A stretch of 5,145 nt of DNA from positions 1 to 5,145 of the forward strand of contig JAFGCO010000026.1 of NCBI GenBank assembly GCA_016932575.1, written 5' to 3'. Position numbers and translations under genes: made by a program. The notes below the pieces were generated by a model. That model was given only the letters and a program-made list of their open reading frames with translations. It searched no databases and had not been told where the DNA came from. This DNA is from a bacterium (GTDB lineage: Bacteria > Zhuqueibacterota > QNDG01 > JAFGCO01). Below, one piece after another: positions 5,143-5,145 of the stretch (position 1 is the stretch's first letter; every line of letters begins with the position of its first letter).

Positions 5143-5145
5143 GAA

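Overview
The window holds one large protein-coding gene (1155-4376, + strand) between two noncoding stretches packed with small repeats. The encoded 1073-residue protein has a signal peptide, a cohesin-like domain, about seven carboxypeptidase-regulatory-like beta-sandwich repeats, and a C-terminal sorting-type domain with the NYPNPFNP motif. That C-terminal signature is typical of secreted proteins from the Fibrobacterota-Chlorobi-Bacteroidota (FCB) superphylum and related candidate phyla (Calditrichota, KSB1, Zixibacteria or Marinimicrobia type). I infer such an uncultivated or little-studied lineage, but cannot name a species.

Layout. 1-120 is a degenerate CACAGAG-type inverted repeat. 135-356 is a run of small hairpins that ends in a strong Shine-Dalgarno sequence and a start codon; that reading frame soon runs into a palindromic repeat (405-531). 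A second, about 110-base near-palindrome with a short 3' extension follows (545-703), then a pair of 50-base-phased short repeats (813-881) and a terminator-like hairpin (892-931). The stretch 932-1154 is the leader of the large gene. The gene ends at 4376 and has a strong intrinsic terminator at 4401-4438. The second near-palindrome then recurs (4436-4590), followed by a GC-rich nested hairpin (4603-4645), a second copy of the 50-base-phased pair (4682-4750), a double-hairpin repeat (4786-4840), an ATTCCGG hairpin (4943-4973) and a 15-base inverted repeat at the right edge (5039-5142). I see no gene in 4377-5145.

The large gene appears monocistronic: it has its own RBS and terminator and no close neighbour. 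The product should be exported across the inner membrane and probably surface-anchored or secreted. The cohesin-like domain suggests protein-protein attachment, but no dockerin partner is in the window.

The most notable points are three. The cohesin-like domain seems to be inserted inside the first beta-sandwich repeat. The gene is bracketed by the same two repeat families in the same order and orientation on both sides. A hairpin-rich leader precedes a reading frame that is cut by a repeat, which could be the noncoding end of a decayed mobile element. None of these amounts to a demonstrated new system.
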